This document shows positions 34,728-42,771 of a stretch of DNA of 44,098 nt, piece by piece (positions within the stretch are counted from its first letter, which is position 1; every line of letters starts with the position of its first letter). The notes below the pieces were generated by a model. The model was not told the DNA's origin and did not search any database. It saw nothing but the letters and a program-made list of their open reading frames with translations. Source of the stretch: an uncultured Alistipes sp. (lineage in GTDB: Bacteria; Bacteroidota; Bacteroidia; Bacteroidales; Rikenellaceae). The position numbers were made by a program, and so were the translations under genes. The stretch lies in assembly GCA_904502285.1 (NCBI GenBank), contig CAJGEC010000014.1, forward strand, positions 1 to 44,098, written 5' to 3'.

Positions 34728-35072
34728 CTATCTAAACTCCTTGTCGTCACCCCATTCGAGCGTAAGCCTAAAGAAGTAGGACCACTCGCCAAACATATAA
34801 CTATACCTCGACTCGTTACCCACATACAACTCATATGGGCCACCGCAGAGGTTGCCACGATTGTTCTTGACATCCACCACAACCTTATCATTCTCCAACT
34901 CCTTGACAATGACTGTGTGGTCGGGGCTACTCTTCGAGGCCCAATCCACCTCTCCTTTTTTAAGTGCCCATAAAGGCTTGTAGTAGGTAGTCGTACCTCC
35001 CATATTCCTTCCTGTGACCTCACACTCCTTAGATGAACCATCAACAAATTTTAACATCAGACTCCTTGCCAT
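34728..35072 (-). CDS. Small protein of unknown function
   Basis: This 114-residue open frame has ordinary protein composition, a mixed charged and aromatic C-terminal half (YSYMFGEWSYFFRLTLEWGDD), no signal peptide and no membrane segment. I do not recognise a family. The first part (MLKFVDGSSKECEVTGRNMGG) looks like a beta-strand-rich fold. It starts 100 bases after the next gene on the same strand, and a stem-loop (35119-35152) lies between them. No convincing promoter is visible. Overlapping frames on both strands are less protein-like. Confidence 0.6.
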   Translation of the reverse strand: MARSLMLKFVDGSSKECEVTGRNMGGTTTYYKPLWALKKGEVDWASKSSPDHTVIVKELENDKVVVDVKNNRGNLCGGPYELYVGNESRYSYMFGEWSYFFRLTLEWGDDKEFR

Positions 35073-35118
35073 AACTATACGATTTTGAAGTTATCTTCTC
35101 TCTGTTCCCGATTATACT

Positions 35119-35152
35119 AAACAGGGGCATAACGCCACCGTTACCCCCGTTT
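35119..35152 (-). terminator. Imperfect stem-loop after the coiled-coil gene
   Basis: AAAC-GGGG-TAACG pairs with CGTTA-CCCC-GTTT with one mismatch and a small bulge around a 4-base loop. It lies 25 bases after the stop of the coiled-coil gene. No clear U-run follows on the minus strand, so this could be a weak terminator or an mRNA 3' stabilising stem. Confidence 0.45.
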
Positions 35153-35176
35153 ATTATATTTGCTGTGGCAAGGCCA

Positions 35177-35629
35177 CTACTTATTGCGCTTATTCTGTTC
35201 GAGCGACTTAATGCGCGCAATCTCTGCCTTGGCCTGCGCTATGGCACTCTTCTGCTGAGCCTCCACAGCCTTGGTATTTGCCTTAGCAGCCGCAATCTCC
35301 TGCTTTGTGCGAGTGACCTCTTGCTTATACTTATCAGCGGCATCATTATACCTCTGCTTCTCCTCCGCCAAGCGACGCTTCAACTCCTCGACAGCCAGAC
35401 TATAATACTCCTTCTTCATCTCGAACTCCTCTCTGGCCTGAACAAGGCGGTCGTTGGCAGCAGAGGTGATGCGACGCTCGCTGCTACGAGCCTCATTTAT
35501 TGCGGTCTTTGACAACGCCACAGCATTGTCGTAGGCTATCTGCGCCTCGGCTAAACTCTTCTCGTACATCTGTGCCGAGAGTGTGGACATTGACATCATC
35601 GCCACAAGAATCAATACAAATCTCTTCAT
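35177..35629 (-). CDS. Exported coiled-coil protein of unknown function
   Basis: This 150-residue protein has a signal peptide (first 19-20 residues, MKRFVLILVAMMSMSTLSAQ) and then an almost continuous helix rich in Ala, Lys, Glu and Gln (about 21-145, for example EELKRRLAEEKQRYNDAADKYKQEVTRTKQEIAAAKAN). It has no cysteine and no membrane segment after the signal. It would be a rod-like periplasmic protein, possibly forming oligomers. I cannot place it in a named family. It has its own good promoter. Confidence 0.8.
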   Translation of the reverse strand: MKRFVLILVAMMSMSTLSAQMYEKSLAEAQIAYDNAVALSKTAINEARSSERRITSAANDRLVQAREEFEMKKEYYSLAVEELKRRLAEEKQRYNDAADKYKQEVTRTKQEIAAAKANTKAVEAQQKSAIAQAKAEIARIKSLEQNKRNK

Positions 35630-35702
35630 AACCTATTCATATTTAAATTAGTAGACCATAAAATTCATCTCCTCTGTGGCTCCGCCACCCAAAGAGTCTA
35701 TA

Positions 35703-35734
35703 CAAATATAGGACTTTTTTCTAAATTTTGCAAA
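35703..35734 (-). promoter_or_regulatory. Promoter of the coiled-coil gene
   Basis: On the minus strand TTTG (35731-35734), a 20-base gap and TATATTTG (35703-35710) match the Bacteroidetes promoter. The -33 box lies inside the T-run of the terminator of the gene upstream. Confidence 0.75.
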
Positions 35735-35766
35735 AAAAATGACGACTCTCCACCAATGAGAGTCGC
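35732..35766 (-). terminator. Terminator of the sus-like operon
   Basis: On the minus strand CGACTCTC (35758-35765 complement) pairs with GAGAGTCG (35743-35750 complement) around a 7-base loop, followed by ATTTTTTTTG. It lies 30 bases after the stop of the SusA-like gene and ends the starch cluster. Confidence 0.88.
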
Positions 35767-35793
35767 CACAATAGGTAAAACTATATCGCAAGC

Positions 35794-37656
35794 CTATCTT
35801 TTGAACTCAACAACCAATGCCGACATAGGCTCCACCGTAACACGCTCCATAGAGAGAGTCTCGCCCGTAACGACATTGCGTCCCTCAGTTAAGCCACTGG
35901 TAATCTCGGCATAGCGAGTCCAAGGAATTTCGTGCGAGAGGTTGCTATTGTTGATATAGACAAAGACCACCTCCTTGTCGTTATAGCGGAAGTAGCCATA
36001 GGTATTATCTCGGTTGATGAAGTGCAAGGTCTTTCCTGAGTGAATCGCCTCCTTCGACTTACGCCAGTTCATAAGTGTACGTGTGTAGTCGAAGAGCTCC
36101 TTAGCATCGCCCTCATGTTGCGCCCTGTCGAAGAGGTTTACAGCATCACCCTCCCAGCCTCCAGGGAAGTCGATACGCAAGGTTGGGTGACCCTTAGAGC
36201 GATCCGACGAACGGAACAACAACTCGTCGCCATAGAGCATCTGTGGCATACCACGCAACGTAGCCAAGAGCGTATGCACAATCTTCATACGGCGCACATC
36301 ACCCTCACAAACATCACCAATACGGTCGGTATCGTGGTTGGCAGCCATAATCATCATATTCTGGAGGTCGTGGTAGACGAAGTCGTGCGACAATACGTCG
36401 TAGACACGTGTCATACCCTGTCCCCAGCCACACTCACCCGACTCGGTCATAGCGCTACGGATAGCGTCGTGGAGTGGGAAGTCCATAATAGACTTAAGGT
36501 GCGAGTCGAAGCCATCCTTATTGGCATTTCCACCCTGCCAGTAGGCCAACTGTGGAATAGACGAAGTCCACACCTCGCCAACAATATTGAAGTTGGGATA
36601 CTCCGCCATAACACTCTTACACCACTGGCTCATAGGATTCTTCTCGTTGTAGGGATATGTATCTACGCGGAAGCCGTCCAAGCCCGAAAACTCAATCCAC
36701 CACACAGCCCACTGCTTGAAGTAGTTGAGCAGGTAGGGATTATCGAGATTCATATCTGCCATACTGCGGTCGAACCAACCACTCTCCATCTGGTAGAGGT
36801 CGGCCTTAGAGGCGTTGAAATCCATATTTGTTGAGAAGGTCCAATTCGACTGAGTGTACTCATCCCACTGGTGAGTCCAATCCTTGAATGGCAAATCACC
36901 ATACCACCAATGAGAGGTAGAGCTATGGTTTGGCACAACATCCATAATCACCTTAAGGTTGTGCTTATGGCACTCCTCGACATATCTCTTGAAGAGGTCG
37001 TTACTACCGAAGCGTGGGTCGATACGGTAGTAGTCGCTGCACGAGTAGCCGTGGTACGACGCACCATTCTCATCATCCAGTAGCAGTGGTGTAGACCACA
37101 CAGCCGTAGCTCCCAAGTCAGCGATATAGTCCAAATGGGCAATCATACCCTCAAGGTCGCCACCGTGACGACGGCCAGGATTTGAACGCAAGACCCTCTC
37201 CTGGGTATCGGCCGTAGAGTCATTCGATGGGTTGCCATTGGCAAAGCGGTCGGGCATAATGAGGTAGACAAAATCGGCATTTGTGAAGCTCGCACGCTCG
37301 CGTGAGCCCTCCTCGCGTGAAGCAATCACGTAAGGGACATCATACGAACGCTTGCCCTCCTTAAAGCGCAAGGTGTACTCCATAGGGGTAGCATCCTGAG
37401 CCACAGCGACATCCACGAAGAGGTAGTTAGGGCTATCGGCCTTATGTATCTGCTTAACCTCGACACCCTGGCCCGCAGGCAGAATCTCTACGTCGTAGTT
37501 AGAGACACCCTCACCATTGATCATAAGTTGTAGAGGGGTCGTCATACCCACCCACCAAGACAACGGCTCGACGTGGCGAACGACGAGTTTTGGCTGTGCC
37601 GCAACGGCAGCTGTCGCAACGGCAAGGAACATTATAAATGAAAAAAACCTCTTCAT
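35794..37656 (-). CDS. SusA-like periplasmic neopullulanase (GH13)
   Basis: This 620-residue glycoside hydrolase family 13 enzyme has a signal peptide (first 20 residues, ending AVAA). An N-terminal beta-sandwich (about 21-115) precedes the alpha-amylase barrel. The catalytic triad is visible: nucleophile Asp332 in GFRVDTYP, acid Glu361 in VGEVW, and Asp442 in ANHDTDR. The early box VVPNH and the GWFDRSMADMNLDNP stretch fit the SusA/cyclomaltodextrinase branch that cuts alpha-1,4 bonds of malto-oligosaccharides, pullulan and cyclodextrins. It ends the operon, 12 bases after the paralogous GH13 gene. Location is periplasmic by its Sec signal without a lipobox. Confidence 0.93.
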   Translation of the reverse strand: MKRFFSFIMFLAVATAAVAAQPKLVVRHVEPLSWWVGMTTPLQLMINGEGVSNYDVEILPAGQGVEVKQIHKADSPNYLFVDVAVAQDATPMEYTLRFKEGKRSYDVPYVIASREEGSRERASFTNADFVYLIMPDRFANGNPSNDSTADTQERVLRSNPGRRHGGDLEGMIAHLDYIADLGATAVWSTPLLLDDENGASYHGYSCSDYYRIDPRFGSNDLFKRYVEECHKHNLKVIMDVVPNHSSTSHWWYGDLPFKDWTHQWDEYTQSNWTFSTNMDFNASKADLYQMESGWFDRSMADMNLDNPYLLNYFKQWAVWWIEFSGLDGFRVDTYPYNEKNPMSQWCKSVMAEYPNFNIVGEVWTSSIPQLAYWQGGNANKDGFDSHLKSIMDFPLHDAIRSAMTESGECGWGQGMTRVYDVLSHDFVYHDLQNMMIMAANHDTDRIGDVCEGDVRRMKIVHTLLATLRGMPQMLYGDELLFRSSDRSKGHPTLRIDFPGGWEGDAVNLFDRAQHEGDAKELFDYTRTLMNWRKSKEAIHSGKTLHFINRDNTYGYFRYNDKEVVFVYINNSNLSHEIPWTRYAEITSGLTEGRNVVTGETLSMERVTVEPMSALVVEFKR

Positions 37657-37668
37657 ACTCTCTCTCTT

Positions 37669-38955
37669 TTATTTCACCAATATCTGATAGTGCCAAGGGG
37701 CTATGTCTCGCTCGACGTGCTCGTCGAGGATTACCCTTTCGCCCGATATAGCATCACGATACTTTCCAGCATAGATACCCGTGCGGAAATCGGCGTGGAT
37801 GGTATAAGGCGAGAGGTTCACAATAGCCACAACACGGCTACCATCCACCTCGCGCACAAAGGTCATCATACAATCCTTGGCGTTATTCTCAATCTCTATA
37901 ACATCGCCACCGCGCTGGCCACTATCCAAGGCTCGCTGGCTATGCTTGAGGTCGGCAAGTCGGCGATACAACTCCGTAGCGTAGCCCTCCTTATAGAGCT
38001 CTTCGGGGATAGGGTCGCGGTCGAAGAAGGCAAAGGAGTGGTCGTAGCCAACCTCCTGACCTGTGTAGATGAGTGGCATCGTCGAAGGCATCAAGAAGGT
38101 CATCGCCGTCATCACCTCAAGGGCACGACCAAAGCGCGACTGCTCCGACCCGCTCCACGAATTCTCGTCGTGGTTAGAGGTGAAACTTAGGCGCATAGCC
38201 TCACGGGGATAGCGCTGGCGCTCAGCGTGCATGGCATTGCGCAGATCCCACACCCTACGTGCGCCCTTAGCGATGTCGCACATAATATGGTGGATATTCC
38301 ACTGATAACTCATATTGAAAGCCCCCTCGAAGAGATTATCCTCTTCGGCCTCGGCCAACATAAAGATATCGGACTTGATGCTATGGAGCTCGGCCGAAGC
38401 CTCCTGCCAGAACTCTATTGGCACGAGCATAGCCATATCGCAACGGAAACCGTCGATACCGAACTGTTCGACCCAATAGCGCATAGCATCGATTTGGCCA
38501 CGCCAAACCTCCCTGTTAGCATAGTTCAACTTTGCCGTGTCGGACCAGTCCCAAGGCACCTTAGCCCTACCCTCCGAGTCACGCTCATACCAATCCACGG
38601 GGCGTTCGCTAATCCAGCGGGCATCGCGGGCTGTATGGTTAGCCACCCAGTCGAACAGAATCTTTATGCCGAGGGCGTGAGCCTTAGTGATGAAGTCACG
38701 AAGGTCAGCCTCAGAACCAAACTCAGGATTTACCCCCTTATAGTCGCGAATGGAGTAGTAGGAGCCGAGACTACCCTTGCGATCCTCCTCGCCAATAGGA
38801 TAGATGGGCATCAGCCAAATGGCATCGACACCTATGGAGCGCAAGAAGGGGAGGCGCTCACTCGCAGCACGAAAAGTACCCTCCGTGGTGAACTGTCGTA
38901 TGTTCATCTCGTAGAGTATAGCAGAGTAACTCCACTCAGGATTTTTATACATCAT
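37669..38955 (-). CDS. Cytosolic GH13 alpha-amylase family enzyme
   Basis: This 428-residue enzyme has no signal peptide (MMYKNPEWSYSAILYEMNIRQ) and so is probably cytosolic. Catalytic residues are Asp173 (GFRCDMAM), Glu202 (FMLAEAEE) and Asp263 (TSNHDENSW), with DWVANHT as the first conserved box. It is plainly a paralogue of the lipoprotein encoded just upstream, sharing YEMNIRQ/YELNIRQ, GSYYSI-DYK-VNPEFG and DWVANHT-RDA. It would act on malto-oligosaccharides that reach the cytosol. A 137-base gap with a large inverted repeat separates the two. Confidence 0.92.
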   Translation of the reverse strand: MMYKNPEWSYSAILYEMNIRQFTTEGTFRAASERLPFLRSIGVDAIWLMPIYPIGEEDRKGSLGSYYSIRDYKGVNPEFGSEADLRDFITKAHALGIKILFDWVANHTARDARWISERPVDWYERDSEGRAKVPWDWSDTAKLNYANREVWRGQIDAMRYWVEQFGIDGFRCDMAMLVPIEFWQEASAELHSIKSDIFMLAEAEEDNLFEGAFNMSYQWNIHHIMCDIAKGARRVWDLRNAMHAERQRYPREAMRLSFTSNHDENSWSGSEQSRFGRALEVMTAMTFLMPSTMPLIYTGQEVGYDHSFAFFDRDPIPEELYKEGYATELYRRLADLKHSQRALDSGQRGGDVIEIENNAKDCMMTFVREVDGSRVVAIVNLSPYTIHADFRTGIYAGKYRDAISGERVILDEHVERDIAPWHYQILVK

Positions 38956-39008
38956 ACGTGGTGAAATTCTATCTCTTTACAACGCACAAGGCGTTGGCAA
39001 TTAACTAA

Positions 39009-39073
39009 GACGTGTATAAGAGGAAGAGCATCCCTCCTTTTATACGAAGTCCCTCTACACCCTTATACACGTC
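39009..39073. repeat. Inverted repeat between the two paralogous GH13 genes
   Basis: GACGTGTATAAG (39009-39020) and CTTATACACGTC (39062-39073) are perfect 12-base arms around 41 bases. The left arm can also pair with a nearer stretch, TCCTTTTATAC (about 39035-39045), so two foldings compete. A smaller stem, AACGC/GCGTT, lies at 38981-38995. It could be an intercistronic processing or attenuation site. Confidence 0.7.
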
Positions 39074-39092
39074 GATTATTTAGACGCCCGAA

Positions 39093-40490
39093 CTATCGAG
39101 CCATAAGCATATATGCCCAAGGCTCAAGCTCTACGACGTCACCAGCCTTATAAGTCATCACCTTACCACAGAGGCAGTTGTACTCACCAGCCTCAGCCTC
39201 GGTCAAAGTGAGGCTCTGTGGCTCAGCCGAGAAGTTGAAGAAGCAAAGCACCTTATTCTCCTCGTTCTCACGAGCGAAAGCCAAAACTGACTCAGGTGCG
39301 CCCTCAACATATACCATAGGTGCTACGTTTGCACCAGTAGCCAAAGCCGAGTTGTTGTGACGGAAGGCGATGAGACCCTTATAGAAGTCGCGATACTCCT
39401 TACCATACTCCAAATCAACCAACTCTACAACAGAATCCTTCTCGAAGAACTCCAAACGGCGGTTCAGACCAATCTCCTGACCAGTGTAGAGGAGTGGCTG
39501 GCTCTTAGGCAACACGAAAGTAAGTGCTGCAAAGGTCTTGTGCGCATCGCCCATACGCTCGAACTCTGTACCTGCCCAAGAGTTCTCGTCGTGGTTAGAG
39601 GTAAACATAAGACGCATAGCAGGTGCTGGGTACTTAACGTCGTCACGCTCAAGGTACTCCTTCAAGTCGGCAACACTCTTAGCATCGGTCTTGATAGTGC
39701 CATCACCAGCAACATTCTTAGTCTCGCTACCACCCTTAGCCATAGCGTTGAAGATGTGGTGCAACTCCCAAGCGTATGTAGCCTCGAAGCCACTCTCGTG
39801 CAACCACTGCTCCTCACCCTCAGCCAAGAGGTAGACATCAGGATTGATTGCGCGAACCTCCTCCCAAGCTCTCTTCCAGAAGTCACCAGGAACATTCATA
39901 GCAACGTCGCAACGGTAGCCATCGAGACCCAACTCTACCCAGAACTTAAGAGCGTCGATCATAGCGTTGCGCATATCCTCGTTCTTGTAGTTGAGCTTAG
40001 CGATATCTGTCCAGTCGTACTCTACGATAGGCAAGCCTGTAGACTCATCCATAACATACCAGTCGGTCTTACCCTCTTTCCACCAGTTAGCATCGCGTGA
40101 AGTGTGGTTAGCAACCCAGTCGAGGATAACCTTAAGGCCGAGGTCGTGAGCCGTAGCGAGGAAACTCTTGAAGTCCTCCATAGTACCGAACTCAGGGTTC
40201 ACAGCCTTATAGTCGATGATTGAGTAGTATGAGCCGAGGGCACCCTTACGGCTATCGATACCGATAGGGCTGATTGGCATAAGCCATACGATATCTACAC
40301 CCATCTCCTTCAACTCTGGCAAGTACTTCTCCGCAGCGGCGAAGGTACCCTCCTCAGTTGCCTGACGGATATTGAGCTCATAAACTACTGAGTTAAACTT
40401 GTCGAACTCACGTGCTGTCTCCTGCGTCTTACAGTTGCAGCAGCCCACGAATGTCGCAATGGCAGCGACGAACAATAAAAACTTCTTCAT
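39093..40490 (-). CDS. GH13 alpha-amylase family lipoprotein
   Basis: This 465-residue protein has a lipoprotein signal (MKKFLLFVAAIATFVGC), lipidated at Cys17 and followed by Cys18 and Cys20. The catalytic residues are Asp195 (GYRCDVAM), Glu224 (LLAEGEE) and Asp301 (TSNHDENSW). It lacks the N-terminal accessory domains of larger amylases and is essentially a bare barrel plus a short C-terminal beta domain. It should be attached to the outer membrane, where it cuts starch or maltodextrins. It is a paralogue of the cytosolic enzyme downstream and lies 18 bases after the larger amylase gene. Confidence 0.92.
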   Translation of the reverse strand: MKKFLLFVAAIATFVGCCNCKTQETAREFDKFNSVVYELNIRQATEEGTFAAAEKYLPELKEMGVDIVWLMPISPIGIDSRKGALGSYYSIIDYKAVNPEFGTMEDFKSFLATAHDLGLKVILDWVANHTSRDANWWKEGKTDWYVMDESTGLPIVEYDWTDIAKLNYKNEDMRNAMIDALKFWVELGLDGYRCDVAMNVPGDFWKRAWEEVRAINPDVYLLAEGEEQWLHESGFEATYAWELHHIFNAMAKGGSETKNVAGDGTIKTDAKSVADLKEYLERDDVKYPAPAMRLMFTSNHDENSWAGTEFERMGDAHKTFAALTFVLPKSQPLLYTGQEIGLNRRLEFFEKDSVVELVDLEYGKEYRDFYKGLIAFRHNNSALATGANVAPMVYVEGAPESVLAFARENEENKVLCFFNFSAEPQSLTLTEAEAGEYNCLCGKVMTYKAGDVVELEPWAYMLMAR

Positions 40491-40508
40491 ACTATTTTAA
40501 ATTTAAGA

Positions 40509-42638
40509 TTAATTATTCAAAATTACATAGCCATAAGCTGGTACTGCAACCTCCAAGGTGCGACCCTCAACAACCGAAGCATTACCACCCTCAGTAGCGA
40601 TAGCAACCTCTACCTCCTGGCACTCAACGAACTCAGGCAAAGTAACCTGAACAGCCTTGTTCTGGCCACGCACGTTAAGAGCAACAACTGCCCAGTCGCC
40701 CATATAGTGGCGCAAGAATACCCAAGCCTCATCATCGACATAAAGGGTACGCAAATCGCCATACATCAAAGGCATAGAGCCACGACGATACTTCAACAAC
40801 GCCTGAGTAGAGGCATACTCCTTCATCTGGTAGTCGTTATAACCCTCGAAGGTCATCATATCGCGGTTGTCTGGGTCGTTAGCACCAGGAACACCATACT
40901 CATCGCCTTGATAGATACAAGGAACACCTGGTACGGTGGTGATAACAGCCTTCAACAACTGCAAGCCTGCGTGACCCTTATCCATATCGCCAACAACAAC
41001 CTCGCGATTCCAGCCCTCAGCCTTATCGTCGATACCCCACAAAGGCATATCGCCACCAGCCAACGAGATGAAGCGTGGCTTGTCGTGGTTACCTGTGATG
41101 TTACCCATAGTGTGGTGTGAGCCATAAGCGGCCTCAGACTCCTCTACGGTAGCAGCGATGGTGCGCATTGAGCGGTTCTCATCGACGATGACATCACGAG
41201 AGTTGTGGTAGAGGTTGAAGTCGAACTGCGAGTCGATCATACCAGTCTTAACGTATGAGCCAATAAGTTCTACCGAGCCATAGGTCTCACCAATCTGCCA
41301 CATCTGGCGATCTGGCATCGACGACTTCATCTTATGGGTGAGCATACGCCAGTAGTTCAACGGAATATGCTTGCACGCATCGTGGCGGTAGCCATCGAAG
41401 TCGAAGTTACGCACCCAGTGCAAAGCTGAGTCGGTCATAGGCTCACATACCTCCTCACGCTCCAAATCCAAGGTAGGGATATGCTTGTCGAACCATGTGG
41501 TAAGACGCTGCTCGTCCCACAAAGCGATATTCTCGCGACCATCGGGCAAGATAAGATCGGTGGTCCAATCGGGATGCTCCTGCAATACTGGAGAGTTGAT
41601 ATGCAAGTGGTTAGCCACGTAGTCGAGGATCACATTCATCTGGTTGCCGTGAGCCTTGTCGAGCATCTCGCGCAACTCCTCCTCAGTACCGAAACGCTTA
41701 TCAACCACTGTGCTATAGATAGGCCAGTAGCCGTGGTAGCCCGAAAACTTAGTGTCGGGATTCACGTTCTGACCCCACGCATCGTAAGGGTTCTGCGTGA
41801 TAGGCGAAATCCAGATGGCGGTAATACCCAAATCCGAGAAGAAGCCATCCTCGATTTTTGCGGTGATACCCGCAAGGTCACCACCCTGATAGTCTACCTT
41901 ATCCAATACCTCTGGAGAGTTAATCTTCCAGTCGTTGGCGCTATTACCATTGTTGAAACGGTCAATCATCAACGAGTACAAAATCTGTGACTGGCTATCC
42001 TGACGGCGGATATCCTCAGAAGAGGTGACAATCTCGCCACGCTCCAATGGGAGCAACACGTCGTTGAAACGACCACTCTCAGAGGCTGCAAAGATGCGAA
42101 CTACAGAGCGTGAGAACTCATCAGCGCACTTAGGGATAGCTACACGGATGGTGTTGCCATCGACCTCAACCTCGTCGATAACATTGTTCTGCCACAAAGC
42201 GACAGCCTCAACCACAGGCTTAGTAGCCACAACGGTAATGCGGTCGTCGTCGCCAACAACCGAAGACATATAGCTACCCTCGGTATCGCGCTTACCGCCC
42301 AAAACTACCACTGAGAGAGCCTCCTCATCGTGCCATACGTCGATGGTAGATACGAGCACCTCGGCCTCGGTGGTGAGGTCGAACGTAGACCAATCCTCCG
42401 AAGTGTTGGTAAGCGTGATACGCTCGTCAGAGGTAGTTACGTTGTCGGCACCCACCCACTGAGGATAGTAGTCTGTGGTGTAGTGCGAGGTAGTGCCCGC
42501 AGTAACTGTCATAGGCACAACTGCCGAGTTGTTACCCAAGGCGAAGGTACCCTCCTTTGGGGCACCACACGTACAACAGGCAGTCATCATAGCTGCCAAA
42601 GCGATGCACGCAAGTGTAAAGATTGACTTAAGTCTCAT
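40509..42638 (-). CDS. Large GH13 alpha-amylase lipoprotein, SusG-like role
   Basis: This 709-residue protein has a lipoprotein signal with lipidated Cys21 (MMTAC), followed by Cys22 and Cys24. About 190 residues of beta-rich N-terminal sequence precede the barrel, which starts near SQILYSLMIDRFNNGNSAND. Catalytic residues are Asp420 (GYRHDACKHIP), Glu451 (IGETYG) and Asp519 (TGNHDKPRF). YVANH at about 340 is the first conserved box. By position after a starch-binding protein gene and by its lipid anchor, it probably does the surface starch cutting that SusG does in Bacteroides. I do not see the inserted CBM58 domain of SusG, so the equivalence is functional guesswork. Confidence 0.9.
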   Translation of the reverse strand: MRLKSIFTLACIALAAMMTACCTCGAPKEGTFALGNNSAVVPMTVTAGTTSHYTTDYYPQWVGADNVTTSDERITLTNTSEDWSTFDLTTEAEVLVSTIDVWHDEEALSVVVLGGKRDTEGSYMSSVVGDDDRITVVATKPVVEAVALWQNNVIDEVEVDGNTIRVAIPKCADEFSRSVVRIFAASESGRFNDVLLPLERGEIVTSSEDIRRQDSQSQILYSLMIDRFNNGNSANDWKINSPEVLDKVDYQGGDLAGITAKIEDGFFSDLGITAIWISPITQNPYDAWGQNVNPDTKFSGYHGYWPIYSTVVDKRFGTEEELREMLDKAHGNQMNVILDYVANHLHINSPVLQEHPDWTTDLILPDGRENIALWDEQRLTTWFDKHIPTLDLEREEVCEPMTDSALHWVRNFDFDGYRHDACKHIPLNYWRMLTHKMKSSMPDRQMWQIGETYGSVELIGSYVKTGMIDSQFDFNLYHNSRDVIVDENRSMRTIAATVEESEAAYGSHHTMGNITGNHDKPRFISLAGGDMPLWGIDDKAEGWNREVVVGDMDKGHAGLQLLKAVITTVPGVPCIYQGDEYGVPGANDPDNRDMMTFEGYNDYQMKEYASTQALLKYRRGSMPLMYGDLRTLYVDDEAWVFLRHYMGDWAVVALNVRGQNKAVQVTLPEFVECQEVEVAIATEGGNASVVEGRTLEVAVPAYGYVILNN

Positions 42639-42665
42639 AATGTTTGTGTATTAGTTGTTTTTGGG

Positions 42666-42756
42666 GGTCGGGAGGCCGATCAAAGCCACCCGACCAAGGT
42701 CGTTAGCTACAAGGCTAACATATTAATACTACCGCGCGCACGCATACGCGCGGTAG
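42666..42756 (-). promoter_or_regulatory. Three intercistronic stem-loops in the sus-like operon
   Basis: In transcript order these are CTACCGCGCG/CGCGCGGTAG (42729-42756, 10 bp), GTTAGC/GCTAAC (42702-42719) and GGTCGGG-GGC/GCC-CCCGACC (42666-42695, one mismatch). They fill the 133-base gap between the starch-binding protein gene and the amylase gene. None has a U-run, so they look more like mRNA-stabilising or processing sites than terminators. A -7-like TACGTTTGC (42756-42764, minus) abuts the first stem; no -33 box goes with it. Confidence 0.6.
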
Positions 42757-42771
42757 CAAACGTAGATTTAA

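Noticed and set aside
35155..35163. TATATTTGC on the plus strand, a possible antisense promoter of the coiled-coil gene
   Set aside because: No -33 TTG lies at the right distance, and nothing on that strand needs it.
39008..39026. Tn5 mosaic-end-like sequence taken as a transposon end
   Set aside because: Three mismatches in 19, no transposase gene and no target duplication. It is kept only as a remark in the inverted-repeat finding.
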